The notes beneath the pieces were generated by a model. The model did not search any database. It had not been told where the DNA came from and worked only from the letters and a program-made list of their open reading frames with translations. A stretch of 64,000 bases of DNA from Maratus speciosus (taxonomy: Eukaryota; Arthropoda; Arachnida; Araneae; Salticidae): contig OZ010793.1 in assembly GCA_963932465.1 (NCBI GenBank), positions 368,618,459 to 368,682,458 of the forward strand. The letters are read 5' to 3'. This document shows positions 55,852-64,000 of this stretch, one piece after another (the stretch's first letter is position 1; each line of letters begins with the position of its first letter). The position numbers were made by a program, and so were the translations under genes.

Positions 55852-56245
55852 TATACCGACTAAAGGTGGTTTCGCCGTAAAAAAGACATTGCACCCTGAT
55901 TTTGATCTCGAATTACTTTAATTCATCTTTTAACTGATCCCTCAATGAAAGACAAAATCATGTGCAAAAATCTCAAACTTTGAAATTTAATAACTGTGTC
56001 AATTTTTGTAGTACAGATGTCAAACTTTTTGCTTTATATCTGTTATGATATGTGTAAACTTTTACTAAATATAACTATAGGGACTGGGGGACCGTATAAA
56101 AAGTTAGATTTCGTAATTTTTATAAAATTGATTTTTTACTTTAAATAATGTCACATCATGAATACTTAAGTCATTTGAAACGTTTTTGTAATTGGAACTA
56201 TATGTCTACGACCAACGGTTAAGAAATTAAAGGTCGGCGATAGAT
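55852..56245 (-). repeat. Reverse copy of the 4248-4610 repeat, forming the palindrome spacer
   Basis: It carries the GGCGAAACCACCTTTAG-type, CATTGCACCCTGA-type and GAGGGATCAGTTAAAAG words in complement, and ends near GGCGATAGATAAC. It joins the left arm without the family A 3' end. Confidence 0.75.
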
Positions 56246-56302
56246 AACAAATGTGTTATTTATCATAACACTGCATATTTTATATATTTTGACAACTAAG
56301 AA

Positions 56303-56802
56303 AACAAGTCGGAAATTGTACGTAAAACTAGGCAAATGAGGTCGTTCGTACTATAACTAGTTTTATAAATATTCAGATCTTGGTGCAATAGCTGTTGCAC
56401 TCTTATGCAAAAATGCATTAATACAAAGTTTATTACGATTCTATATATTAAATTCAGTAATACGGAAATAATAGGACTCCATCTTAAACATGACATAATC
56501 ACCACGGCAACCTAGAATCATTAACTATCATGGGATATCATTTAATCAATTACGTATGATAGGATTTAAAGAATATAAAAAAAAAAAAAACTTTTATTAA
56601 TATCCTTTTAAGTTTCGATTCGATTTTCATAAAATTTGAAATGATTCGACAACAGTCTTCAATGGTTATATATATTAAATTTCAAACAATTCGGTTGAGT
56701 AGTTTTTGCACTGTTATATACAGACAGACGAACAGACAGAAGATGACGGACCAGATGGCGACTATAGGTGATACGTATTTATGTAATTACGAATGCACCT
56801 AC
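56303..56802 (-). mobile_element. Family A element, copy 7 (right arm, mirror of copy 6)
   Basis: Mirror of 55372-55846, but with the 3' end complete on its own strand (CAATTTCCGACTTGTT). This shows what copy 6 lost. Confidence 0.75.
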
Positions 56803-57165
56803 AAATCGAAAGGTTTACGAAATTTTTATATTAGCAGGGTGTCGAATCCCGTTAAGTTTATTAGTCAGAATTCCCCTCAGAATTCCCCTTCCCAATTCCC
56901 CTCAATGATGTTAAACCTATGGATGTAGAATACATTCGTGTATTTAAAATACCTCCTCAAGAAATTAATATTTTTAAATTCTTTTTTTTTTTGTACTCTT
57001 CTTAAAGGATGCCTCTTTTTTTCATTGTTCCTAAAATATCTCTAAAATATATACCTATTTTAGTATTTTATGTGTTAAAAGCTGACGAACTGTGAATAAG
57101 ATTTGAACACTTAACATAAAATTACATGTATATTTTAGACATATTTAGACAACTAATAAAACAAA

Positions 57166-57576
57166 TTGGAAATTGCACGCCAAACGTGGCAAATGAGGTG
57201 CGTTCGTACTATAACTAGTTTTATAAATATATTTGCACCGCATATTATACTCAATGTATATTTTAGTGCACTTCATAAGTACATATCCATTTAATTATGT
57301 TCGAAAGGCTGTAACATCTTTAAAATGCACTTGAAATATTTTTTTCACATTGGCCGTAATATAACGGAAAACTTTTGACTGCCCCTGTAATTAAACTATT
57401 CATCCGAATTTCATAAAATTTGAATTGACAAAATTTTGCAACAATTATATATTTAAAATTTTAGACCACTCGGTTGGGTAGTTTTTGCTTTGTTATATGC
57501 GAAAAGGCAAACAAACAGATGGACCGAGCGACGACTATAGGTGCTACGTATTTATATAATTATGAACGCACCTAAA
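57166..57576 (-). mobile_element. Family A element, copy 8 (right arm, mirror of copy 5)
   Basis: Mirror of 54589-55003, ending GAACGCACCTAAAAA at 57564-57578. Copies 5 and 8 differ by scattered substitutions. Confidence 0.75.
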
Positions 57577-57799
57577 AAAAAGAATAGAAAAAAAAATCTA
57601 TTTTATAGGATTAAAACTTAGTTTACAATGTTGCAATTGCTGTTTCAGCGAGACGGGGAAAAAGCATACAGAATAGGAGAAAACAGAAACTATGGAGCGG
57701 GCTTGGTACATATTTTGATGTAAAACAAACTTGGAAGAATGTTTATTCTTTTTTCGTCGTTATAAAAATACATCAGCTTGCATCATTCATAGTCGAACC

Positions 57800-57870
57800 C
57801 TAATGTTACTTCATAATCGTATGATATTTACATCGAAAACAAAAAAGTGAAAACATGTTATAATCAAATA
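57800..57870 (+). repeat. Dispersed unit of the 61.8-kb array
   Basis: TAATGTTACTTCATAATCGT, ATGATATTTACATCGAA and ACATGTTATAATCAA match units at 61830-62165. The unit resumes after the foldback at 58479 (TTATAATCAAGTCTTAAAAG). Confidence 0.6.
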
Positions 57871-57895
57871 TATAACAATTTAACACCTTGTAATA

Positions 57896-58478
57896 GTATT
57901 TTATTTATAATGGCTAAAAAGGTGTAAGATTAAAACTTTAAAAACTGTAAAATAATTTCATTTGACTGCTGACGTGTTTCAACTCTTTCCGAGTCATTTT
58001 CAAAAGAAATAATGATATTCTGAAATTGCACGGTGTATCATACAATGAACTGAAACTCCATCATTCAGTTTTTCATGTAACGCACGTTACTTTTATTTTA
58101 CTTGGATGTTTTTCTGTTTTCGAAACCATTGAGTATCTCGACACAGTTTTGGTAAGTTGAATGATGCTGTATAATTCAAAATATATTATTCAATATAGCA
58201 TAATTCAACTTACCAAAACTGTGGCCCGAGTTACTCAATAGTTTCGAAAATAGAAATAAACATCCAAGGAAAATAAAAAAAGTTACTTGCGTTACATGAA
58301 AAACTGAATGATGGAGTTTCAGTTCATTGCATCATAGACCGTGCAATTTCAGAATATCATTATCTATTTGTTTTGAAAATGACCCGAGAAGAGTTGAAAC
58401 ATGTCAACAGTCAAATAAACTATTTTACTGTTTTTAAAGTTTTAATCTTACACCTTTTTGGCAATTAGAAATAAAATG
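57896..58478. mobile_element. Foldback element, about 275-bp arms, 27-bp centre
   Basis: The left arm 57896-58169 and the right arm 58197-58478 pair almost throughout (AAAAAGGTGTAAGATTAAAAC, AGAATATCATTATT-like, CTGAATGATGGAGTTTCAGT, GGTAAGTTGAATNATGCT). The 10-bp TTATAATCAA occurs at 57858-57867 and 58479-58488, directly adjacent on the right and about 28 bp away on the left; it may be a target duplication or part of the interrupted array unit. No coding sequence. Long TIRs suggest a Mutator-type or foldback MITE, unproven. Confidence 0.85.
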
Positions 58479-58619
58479 TTATAATCAAGTCTTAAAAGAA
58501 TGTTTACTATGTTTTCATCGTTATAAAAATATTACAGTTTGTATCCATAAATCAATTACTTTGTGCGAATTTTAAATATATAAGCTACAAAACTTTTTAC
58601 AAAATGTTATTGTCTTACC

Positions 58620-58752
58620 TTATTTTCCAAAAATCAGTACTCATATTTTTCGTATTCGCAATAAGTTTGGTTTCAAAGTTGTTTTTTCCGCAATCAATAA
58701 AGTTTCTTTTTCCAATCTCAAAGGTCCAATTGAAGGCCATAATACATGGGGC

Positions 58753-58787
<35 letters not shown>

Positions 58788-58902
58788 AAATGTGGCTTCT
58801 CCTACATGGGACAGACAAAACGTGCACTTAGATTTAGGCTGAGAGAACACCAGAATTATGTTAGAAGGCAGGAATTGGATAAATCTACAATAGCTAAACA
58901 CA
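58620..58902 (+). pseudogene. Penelope-like element: GIY-YIG domain, first half
   Basis: The plus strand reads FGFKVVFSAINKVSFSNLKG, PIEGHNTWGIY, then an (AT)n tract, then in another frame CKCGFSYMGQTKRALRFRLR and DKSTIAKH. This is the linker after the RT plus the GIY-YIG core (GIY; CxCxxxYxGQTKR; Arg and Glu-His downstream). YIG reads YMG. The (AT)n run at 58755-58785 begins inside the GIY codons and shifts the frame. Coding continuity stops after the TIAKH at 58901 and the expected continuation is found at 61382. Confidence 0.75.
58755..58785. repeat. (AT)n microsatellite inside GIY-YIG codons
   Basis: About 30 bp of alternating TA starting at the ATTTAT of the GIY motif. Probably grown by slippage from the codons themselves. 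Confidence 0.9.
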
Positions 58903-59111
58903 GAGTTCTCACTGCCGCTCACCATTGCGCCAAATCGCGCAAAATTCTTCATTTGGCGAGTAAACCAACAGTCAAATTCGCCAAACAAATGAGTGCTCAG
59001 TTTGTGTGTGTGGTGTGCCAATACAGTCGAGATTCTTAGGCGTATTACTGAACGATTGATGTCGCTTTACATGTTCAGTCTATGGTTCAATCGCGCCGTG
59101 CCATTTACATA

Positions 59112-60732
59112 CACTGAGCAAAAAAAGTATTTGCACACCAGGTAAATTTGTTGTAGCATATGTATAAATAAATAAAAAGCAACTAAGAATTAAAAATACC
59201 AACACTTTTACAAAACAAATAAACATATTTAATATCTGACTTAATGATTTTATTTAAAATATGAAAACATAAAAAAAGTAGCATTTGTACTGCCAAAAAA
59301 ATATTTGCACACTAGCAATAAGAATAGAACTAGAGGAATTATTTATAAGTTAAAAACAGTGCTAATATTTAGTATGCATGCCCTTTGCTTCAATTACAGC
59401 TTGTAATCGTCTGGGCATTGATTCTATTAATTTGTGACATGTTTCACTGCTGATTTGTATCCATTCTTCCCTAAGAGCTTACTTAAGTTCTGATTTGTTA
59501 GAAATTTTCTTTTTCCTTATTTTCGCATTCAAAATATGCCATAAATTTTCAATCGGATTGAGGTCTGGTGATTGTGGTGGCGTTTTCAATTGATTTTTTA
59601 CATTATAAAGCAACCATAACCTCGTAATATATGCAGTGTGTTTCGGATTGTTATCCTATTGGAAATAATATTAATTAGGAATTCCTAATTTCAGAGCACT
59701 ATTAGATAAATGATCTCGCAATATATTAAAATATTGTTTAGCATTCATATTGCCTTCAATAAAGGCCATTTTGCCAACTCCGTTAAAAGACATGCATCCC
59801 CAAATCATTACATGACCACCGCCATGTTTTACAGTTGGTTTCAAGTTTTTAATTCGAAGAGAGGTATTTGGCTTTCGCCATACAGTTTTCTTACCATCTG
59901 AGCCAAAAATATTGAACTTGCTTTCATCGGAAAAAATAACAGTTTTCCAAAACTATAGTTGTTTGCTGACATAAGCTTTTACAAATTCAAGTCTTTTCAC
60001 CCTATTTGTTTCACTAATAAATGGTTTTTTTCGAGGGGCTCTTCCTCGAATATTTGCATCATGAAGAATATTTCTAAGTGATTGTGGTGTAACTATTGTT
60101 CCTGACGTTGAAGCTACATCTACAGCCAATTCTCAAGCACTTAGAAAAGGGTTTTTTGAAGATTCTTTTATGATGGCTCTCCTTTGCCTGGTATTTAGCT
60201 TTCTTGGACGCCCTGTTTGCGGCTTATTTATTGTTGAACCAGTTTCTTCTTTCTTCTTAATTACATAACGAACACTAGAAAAGTTTAGATTTAATTTTTT
60301 ACCTATTCCTTGGTAACTTAATCCAGAACTGTGAAGCAATATAATCTTCTCACGGATAGCAATAGACAGTTCACACGTTTTCGGCGCCATTAGAATAAAA
60401 ACTCCCCGGAATCCCTGCTCCAGTTAATATATTACTTGACTTTAAAGTGCGGTGCTAATGTACTGCGGGATTGATATGCTAAACATTTGGTTAATGTTCA
60501 CATTCAATGCCTTTTTTAACAGTCAATGCTTCTTGTGCAAATACTTTTTAGGTATGAGAAAATATTAATTTATTTTTTAAAATGTGTAATATTACTGTAA
60601 GGAAAATGGGTAGTTATTTTTATTTTCTTCTTATTTAAATAAATGAATAATTAAGAGAATAGTATCAAATTTGCTTTCTACGGTGACTTATGCAAAATAT
60701 CGTTTGCGTGCAAATACTTTTTTTGCTCACTG
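59112..60732. mobile_element. Tc1 transposon, 1621 bp, near complete
   Basis: Left end CACTGAGCAAAAAAAGTATT; right end, read inward, CAGTGAGCAAAAAAAGTATT; TA at 59110-59111 and 60733-60734. It encodes a minus-strand DD34E transposase over most of its length. It lies inside the DNA that splits the Penelope copy. Confidence 0.93.
59362..60390 (-). pseudogene. Tc1 transposase, DD34E, five stops and no frameshift
   Basis: The frame from ATG at 60390 to TAG at 59362 is 343 codons including the stop, the normal Tc1 length. N-terminus: a paired-type helix-turn-helix (MAPKTCELSIAIREKIILLH; GLSYQGIGKKLNL; GRPRKLNTRQRRAI). Catalytic part: FSDESKFNIFGSDG (first Asp), HGGGHVMIWGCMS, DNNPKHTA (second Asp), PQSPDLNPIENLWH (Glu). 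The second Asp and the Glu are separated by 34 residues. Stops lie after FLSA, after YVSKQL, in IPN-stop-YYFQ-stop-DNN, and after KSELK. Several fit CAG/CAA/CGA changed to a stop by C to T. The reading frame is otherwise continuous, so the copy is fairly young. Confidence 0.92.
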
Positions 60733-60734
60733 TA

Positions 60735-61340
60735 GCTCTATTTATAGAGATACTGACTCAACACCAATTTAGTTTAAGAACAAGCGAAGACGCAGAAAGG
60801 ATTATGCGATAGGTATTTCTCTATTGTCAGTTAATTTCACTATCTATGCTCCAGCGTCGCGGCAGTAAAAACGCAAACAAATCACTCGCATTAAGCGCCA
60901 AATAGAGAAAATTATTGCTGGAATGCAGTGTTGAAATTAGCCATTTACCATACTATTTATTAAATGTATTTCAAAGTATCATTGGCCTGTCAAATTTTTT
61001 CAATCTGTTAAGAGTCGAAATCTCATAGACATTTTTAGTGTATATTTTAACAACGGTAAATCAAAGATTGCTGTATTTAATTTTTATTTAGGCAGCTAAA
61101 AGAATGTCTGAAACATTTACACAGGAGACATTTAGAATGTACTTATTTTTAATAGTTTCTGTAGCGGACACTCAATTTTCTATTGTATAAGCAATTACAA
61201 AAACTTAGGTTATTTTAGAACATATTAAAAAAAAAGAATACAATAAAGGGTTAAAGATAGATTTTTCAGTGTTTCAAATCGAATCTATTTTGCTAACATT
61301 TCTGTTCATTTGGCTACTGTTTTTTATTTCTTATTCGCCA
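60735..61340. other. Unclassified DNA between Tc1 and the Penelope 3' part
   Basis: Together with 58903-59109 it belongs to the 2.5-kb interruption of the Penelope copy. CGCCAAATCGC occurs near both ends (58930 and 61335) in the same orientation. No TIR was recognised. Confidence 0.4.
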
Positions 61341-61672
61341 AATCGCTAACGTTGGTCAAAAGCCAGCTAGAACACTGGAAACATTGTTGGAATTCCAACC
61401 ACCAGTTTAATTTTTCAAAAGCTAAAATTATTGAAAAATGTAATTCAGTTTTTGATCTAGATTTTTACGAAGCTTATTACATACATAAAAATACTACTTC
61501 CTTAGTGAATGACATGACTAGCACCCCTTTTCTCTCGCTTGTGTGGAAGAATCCTGCGGAGTGTCTCGTATTTTTCCGTGTTTTTGCTGTAAGTTACGTC
61601 ATTTCTTTCGGAGATATAAACTCTTGCTTTCGCCACTTCAGTCAATTCATTAGACAGTACTCGGGACTATAA
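61340..61672 (+). pseudogene. Penelope-like element: GIY-YIG domain, second half
   Basis: In the plus-strand frame ending at 61672: HCWNSNHQFNFSKAKIIEKC, then VFDLDFYEAYYIHKNTTSLV and NDMTSTPFLSLVWK. This is the C-terminal half of the GIY-YIG nuclease (HxxxxxHxxxFxxAKII, a conserved Glu in FYEAYYI, then N and W). It follows naturally on TIAKH at 58901. The residues upstream of HCW belong to the interrupting DNA, so the 120-codon open frame is a hybrid and not a gene. Confidence 0.7.
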
Positions 61673-61814
61673 CCGAGGGGTTCTTTAAACCCGTTTTAAA
61701 CTTTTCATTTTTTTCTCTTTTTGAAGTGGGGAAGGGAATCTAAGAATCCTTGAAACGGCCGTATGTGGTTTTAATGGTATTGTACGTATTTGTGCGTTTA
61801 AACGTTGTAAAAAA

Positions 61815-62165
61815 ATTTACTTTGAGTCTAATGTTACTTGATAATCACATGATATTTATACTGAAGAAAAAAAGGTGAAATCGTGTTTCATCATGCCTTA
61901 AAAGAACGTTTACTCTTTTTTCATCGTTATAAAGAGATATCGGCTTATATTATTCATAGTCTGACTGCATAACTTCATAATTATATGATATTTATACTAA
62001 AGACAAAAAAGTAAAATCATGTTATAATCATATCTTAAAATTGTTTTTATTCATCGTTATTAAAATATATCAGCTTATATTATTGATAGTCTGACTCTAA
62101 TGTCACTTGATAATCGCGATATCTATATTGAAGAGAAAAAAAGTTATAATCATGTTAAAAGCAAT
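61815..62165 (+). repeat. About 135-bp tandem units, 2.6 copies
   Basis: ATAATYRCRTGATATTTAT-type words at 61841, 61977 and 62110 (periods 136 and 133), with AAAAATCATGTTATAATCAT-type and TCATCGTTATAAA between. Related single units sit at 57800 and 58479. A poly-T run follows at 62165-62186. Confidence 0.75.
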
Positions 62166-62189
62166 TTTTTTTTTTTTTTTTTTTTTGTA

Positions 62190-62820
62190 AGCTTTTGAAC
62201 GTGAGTTTTGGAAGAATCGGGAATCAAAGAGAGTGCATGAAAAATTGAGGAAACATAGCGTTTCATAGTTCATGGGGTGGAATTTCTAATTATGTAATGG
62301 CAACAAATGAAAAAAATCCCTGCCGGCTCGGGCCTACAGGCGGAGGTAGATTTCGATGTTAAGTACTAAATTCTCCAACAAAACTCAAATCAAGATTAGA
62401 GATAAAACCCAGTTTCTTCACAAAGAGCGAGCTGTAGGGAGCTAAACTTTTTGTGAAAATTGTAATATACACGAATACACACACACATATATATGGAATA
62501 GGTTTAAAAAATGGCTACAAAAAATGAATTAACTGTGAAATATGAATTAACAAATCAGAAAATACTAAAAGTGATGTTACTTCTTTACTGTTGTGTGAAA
62601 CTTGTACCTGTTTTTTGTTTTGTTTTGTTTTGTTTTTTTTAGGGTGGGGGGGGGGGATGGAGGAGGGTTGGGGTGGGGGTTCGACTAATCTAAAATAAAA
62701 AATAAGAAAAAAATTATGCTTTAAGCATAGATTTTAAAGCAATTTCGAACACATTCAGAATGCTGTAACAAAATTCACCTTTTAATAAAGTGAGAAGTGA
62801 AATCGAACTAAACAATTTGG
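62190..62820. other. No gene; G-rich tract
   Basis: No frame recognised. GGGTGGGGGGGGGGGATGG-type purine-rich DNA lies at 62642-62680 after a (TTTTG)n run. GCCGGCTCGGGCC at 62323 is a local GC island without context. Confidence 0.4.
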
Positions 62821-63343
62821 AAAAACTCTTAACCCATTTGAAAACCCGATTTCAGCAATTACCATCTATGTTCCAAAAAATATCCGAATTCTTTTGTGCA
62901 ATCCTGCATAGAATCTATAGATTTGCAAACATATTACATAATACAGTAGAGTCCCGATTATCCGAGTAACATTTCCGTTACTTTTAAGAAAAACCGGTGA
63001 ATGAAGTTGTTTATTTGAAAAAGCCGTTGATAATTTTTTGTTTGTTGAACGTCCATTTTGTTGCTTTTTATTTTTTTTAATTTTAATTTTTTTTTTTTTT
63101 TCTGCAGTATTACGCTATTGCATAGCTACCAATTTCTAAGATTTTTTCTTACCAATAAAACTTATCAGTAAATTTTACCTAATTCAATCGCCGAAATCTA
63201 ACAATTTTCAACGATTAAATTAACAAAAATTTGTATTAAATTATGGAGGTAACAAAACCGTATAAATTGGCAGCTATGTGATTCTATTCGTGTCATAAAA
63301 ATTGCAGGTGTAGCCCTTCTGTCTGCTCAAAGTATTAAATAGT

Positions 63344-63550
63344 GGTACAGATGTCATATTCGCCCCATATTGGCGCGATTTTTTTCTGTCGCCCATATCA
63401 TATAGGCAACAGGTACTTAACTTGCGCCAAAGTGTCGTTATTTTGCTTGATGTGGTAACCCGGATAATGTTGTTTATGCTGTTGATGTTTTCGCCAAATT
63501 AGCAACCGAAAAAAATCGCGCCAATATGGGGCGAATATGACATCTGTGCC
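63344..63550. mobile_element. 207-bp MITE with GGYACAGATGTCATATTCGC ends and 8-bp duplication
   Basis: The left end GGTACAGATGTCATATTCGC and the right end GCGAATATGACATCTGTGCC are inverted; pairing extends about 40 bp (CCCCATATTGGCGCGA). TAAATAGT stands on both sides (63336-63343 and 63551-63558). GG-type ends with an 8-bp duplication fit the Merlin superfamily better than hAT; this is an inference from termini only. Confidence 0.85.
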
Positions 63551-63582
63551 TAAATAGTTTTTTAAACTGAACGGATTCATAC

Positions 63583-63712
63583 CTTCTGGTCAGAATGGGG
63601 AAAAAATGGCCCTATTTTTTTTGGGGGGGGGGTCAAAATGGAGGGGAAAATGGCTATAATTAAAAAAAAAATTATGGCCATCCCCCCCCCCCCCCCATTC
63701 TGACCAGAAAGT
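63583..63712. repeat. Inverted repeat with TTCTGGTCAGAATGGGG arms
   Basis: TTCTGGTCAGAATGGGG at 63583 pairs with CCCCATTCTGACCAGAA at 63694. Between them are AAAATGGCC/GGCCAT pairs and G- and C-runs. A foldback-type insertion or local inverted duplication; no duplication identified at its borders. Confidence 0.75.
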
Positions 63713-64000
63713 CAGAGTTCTAACTTTTTACGGCTGCTCTTTCATCTTCACTTAAAACTTCGTTTATAATGTCTGTTTCATAATAATGGAAGCTATCAGT
63801 CCATCGGAAGAAAATAACTCGGTTAAGCGGGACTCTACTGTATGCAAAATTTTAGTTCAGTTAGGAAGCACATAACACAGTTGAAAATTCCTTTTCAGCA
63901 ATTTTCGTGAATAGGCGGAAATGTACTTTTTTGTACAGCCCTGTATAGGATCTATAGAATTTGTAGACACCAAGTAATATGCCAAAATTTACTCAAATTA

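Larger units (their letters stand above)
54589..57576. repeat. Large palindrome: about 1.26-kb arms and a 0.46-kb spacer
   Basis: Arm 54589-55846 is repeated inverted at 56303-57576. Each arm contains two family A elements and the unique DNA between them (TAGGTTTAACATCATTGAGG; AGCTGACGAACTGTG read on the other strand). The arms differ by scattered substitutions and small indels. The spacer is mostly a copy of the 4248-4610 repeat. The outer limits coincide with the TTTTTAGGTGCG 5' ends of family A copies on both sides. Confidence 0.9.
62944..63840. mobile_element. Tigger-like MITE, 897 bp, with two nested foldbacks
   Basis: CAGTAGAGTCCCGATTATCC at the left and GTTAAGCGGGACTCTACTG at the right, with TA at 62942-62943 and 63841-63842. 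Near the right end the minus strand reads RWTDSFHYYETDIINEVLSE, then DERAAVKS and a stop: a scrap of a Tigger C-terminal region (compare ECYEVLSDDDIV at 17.1 kb). The middle is occupied by two inverted-repeat insertions at 63344 and 63583. Confidence 0.88.
62822..64000 (-). repeat. Modules related to 5360-5660, split by a Tigger MITE
   Basis: 62822-62941 and 63843-64000 carry, reversed, the ATTCTATAGATC, ACAGGGCTGTACAAAA, TTGCTGAAAT and TTCTAACTGAA-type words of 5360-5660. The pogo/Tigger element at 62944-63840 sits between them at a TA. The repeat runs off the window end. Confidence 0.6.

Noticed and set aside
55655..56505. Two near-identical frames on opposite strands as a conserved gene pair
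   Set aside because: They are mirror copies produced by the palindrome and fall inside non-coding family A elements.
54589..57576. Palindrome as a sequencing or assembly fold-back artefact
   Set aside because: The arms differ by scattered substitutions and indels and the spacer is a distinct repeat, which an artefact would not produce. Read support was not available to confirm.
58603..58790. Hydrophobic 61-codon frame ending in IYIYIY as a membrane peptide
   Set aside because: Wrong frame of the Penelope linker running into the (AT)n microsatellite.
61310..61672. 120-codon frame as a complete protein
   Set aside because: Only the part from HCWNSNH onward belongs to a Penelope-like GIY-YIG domain; the start is interrupting DNA.

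Overview
This looks like about 64 kb of gene desert from an animal nuclear genome, most likely an arthropod and possibly an arachnid. That assignment is an inference from base composition (strongly AT-rich, with many poly-A/T and microsatellite runs) and from the transposon families present: Penelope-like retroelements, many pogo/Tigger types and Helentron-like repeats. I recognise no intact host gene, rRNA, tRNA gene or CRISPR. Nearly every short open frame is a chance frame or a piece of broken transposon coding sequence.

Layout. 1-5.7 kb: a palindrome-rich element end, a degenerate protein-family pseudogene between two direct repeats, and tandem modules. 6.3-7.1, 13.4-14.7, 16.8-18.5, 21.8-24.0, 39.3-40.1, 43.8-45.9 and 62.9-63.8 kb: seven elements with clear terminal inverted repeats (TIRs) and TA target duplications, pogo/Tigger-like, five of them with recognisable transposase remnants. 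24.4-25.1 kb is an internally deleted mariner-like element. 53.4-54.5 kb is a Tc1-type element without coding sequence. 59.1-60.7 kb is a Tc1 element whose DD34E transposase frame has five stops but no net frameshift. hAT-type elements with 8-bp duplications lie at 17.2-18.0 and 41.8-42.7 kb, with a decayed copy at 47.9-48.6 kb. 30.5-32.9 kb holds two Penelope-like copies placed head to head. A further Penelope fragment at 58.6 kb resumes at 61.4 kb after an interruption of about 2.5 kb. A tRNA-derived SINE lies near 43.2-43.4 kb.

Two further families dominate 34-58 kb. Family A has inverted ends containing AGGTGCGTTCGTA; family B has inverted ends containing ACTTTCTTCTATCTT. Both carry a (GTCTGTCYG)n-like microsatellite near the 5' end, a tandem array of about 140-175 bp units, and a 3' end of the type CCAACTWGTT. 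This is the architecture described for non-autonomous Helentrons (HINE/DINE-1 type). One family B copy interrupts a zinc-finger frame in a pogo-like element, and removing it restores the frame without any target duplication. Two family A copies and their flanks form a palindrome of about 3 kb at 54.6-57.6 kb.

Nothing works together here as a pathway. The interest is structural: nested insertions, several independent foldbacks, and repeat families with conserved ends and changing interiors. All similarity statements were made by eye, without alignment software or a database.
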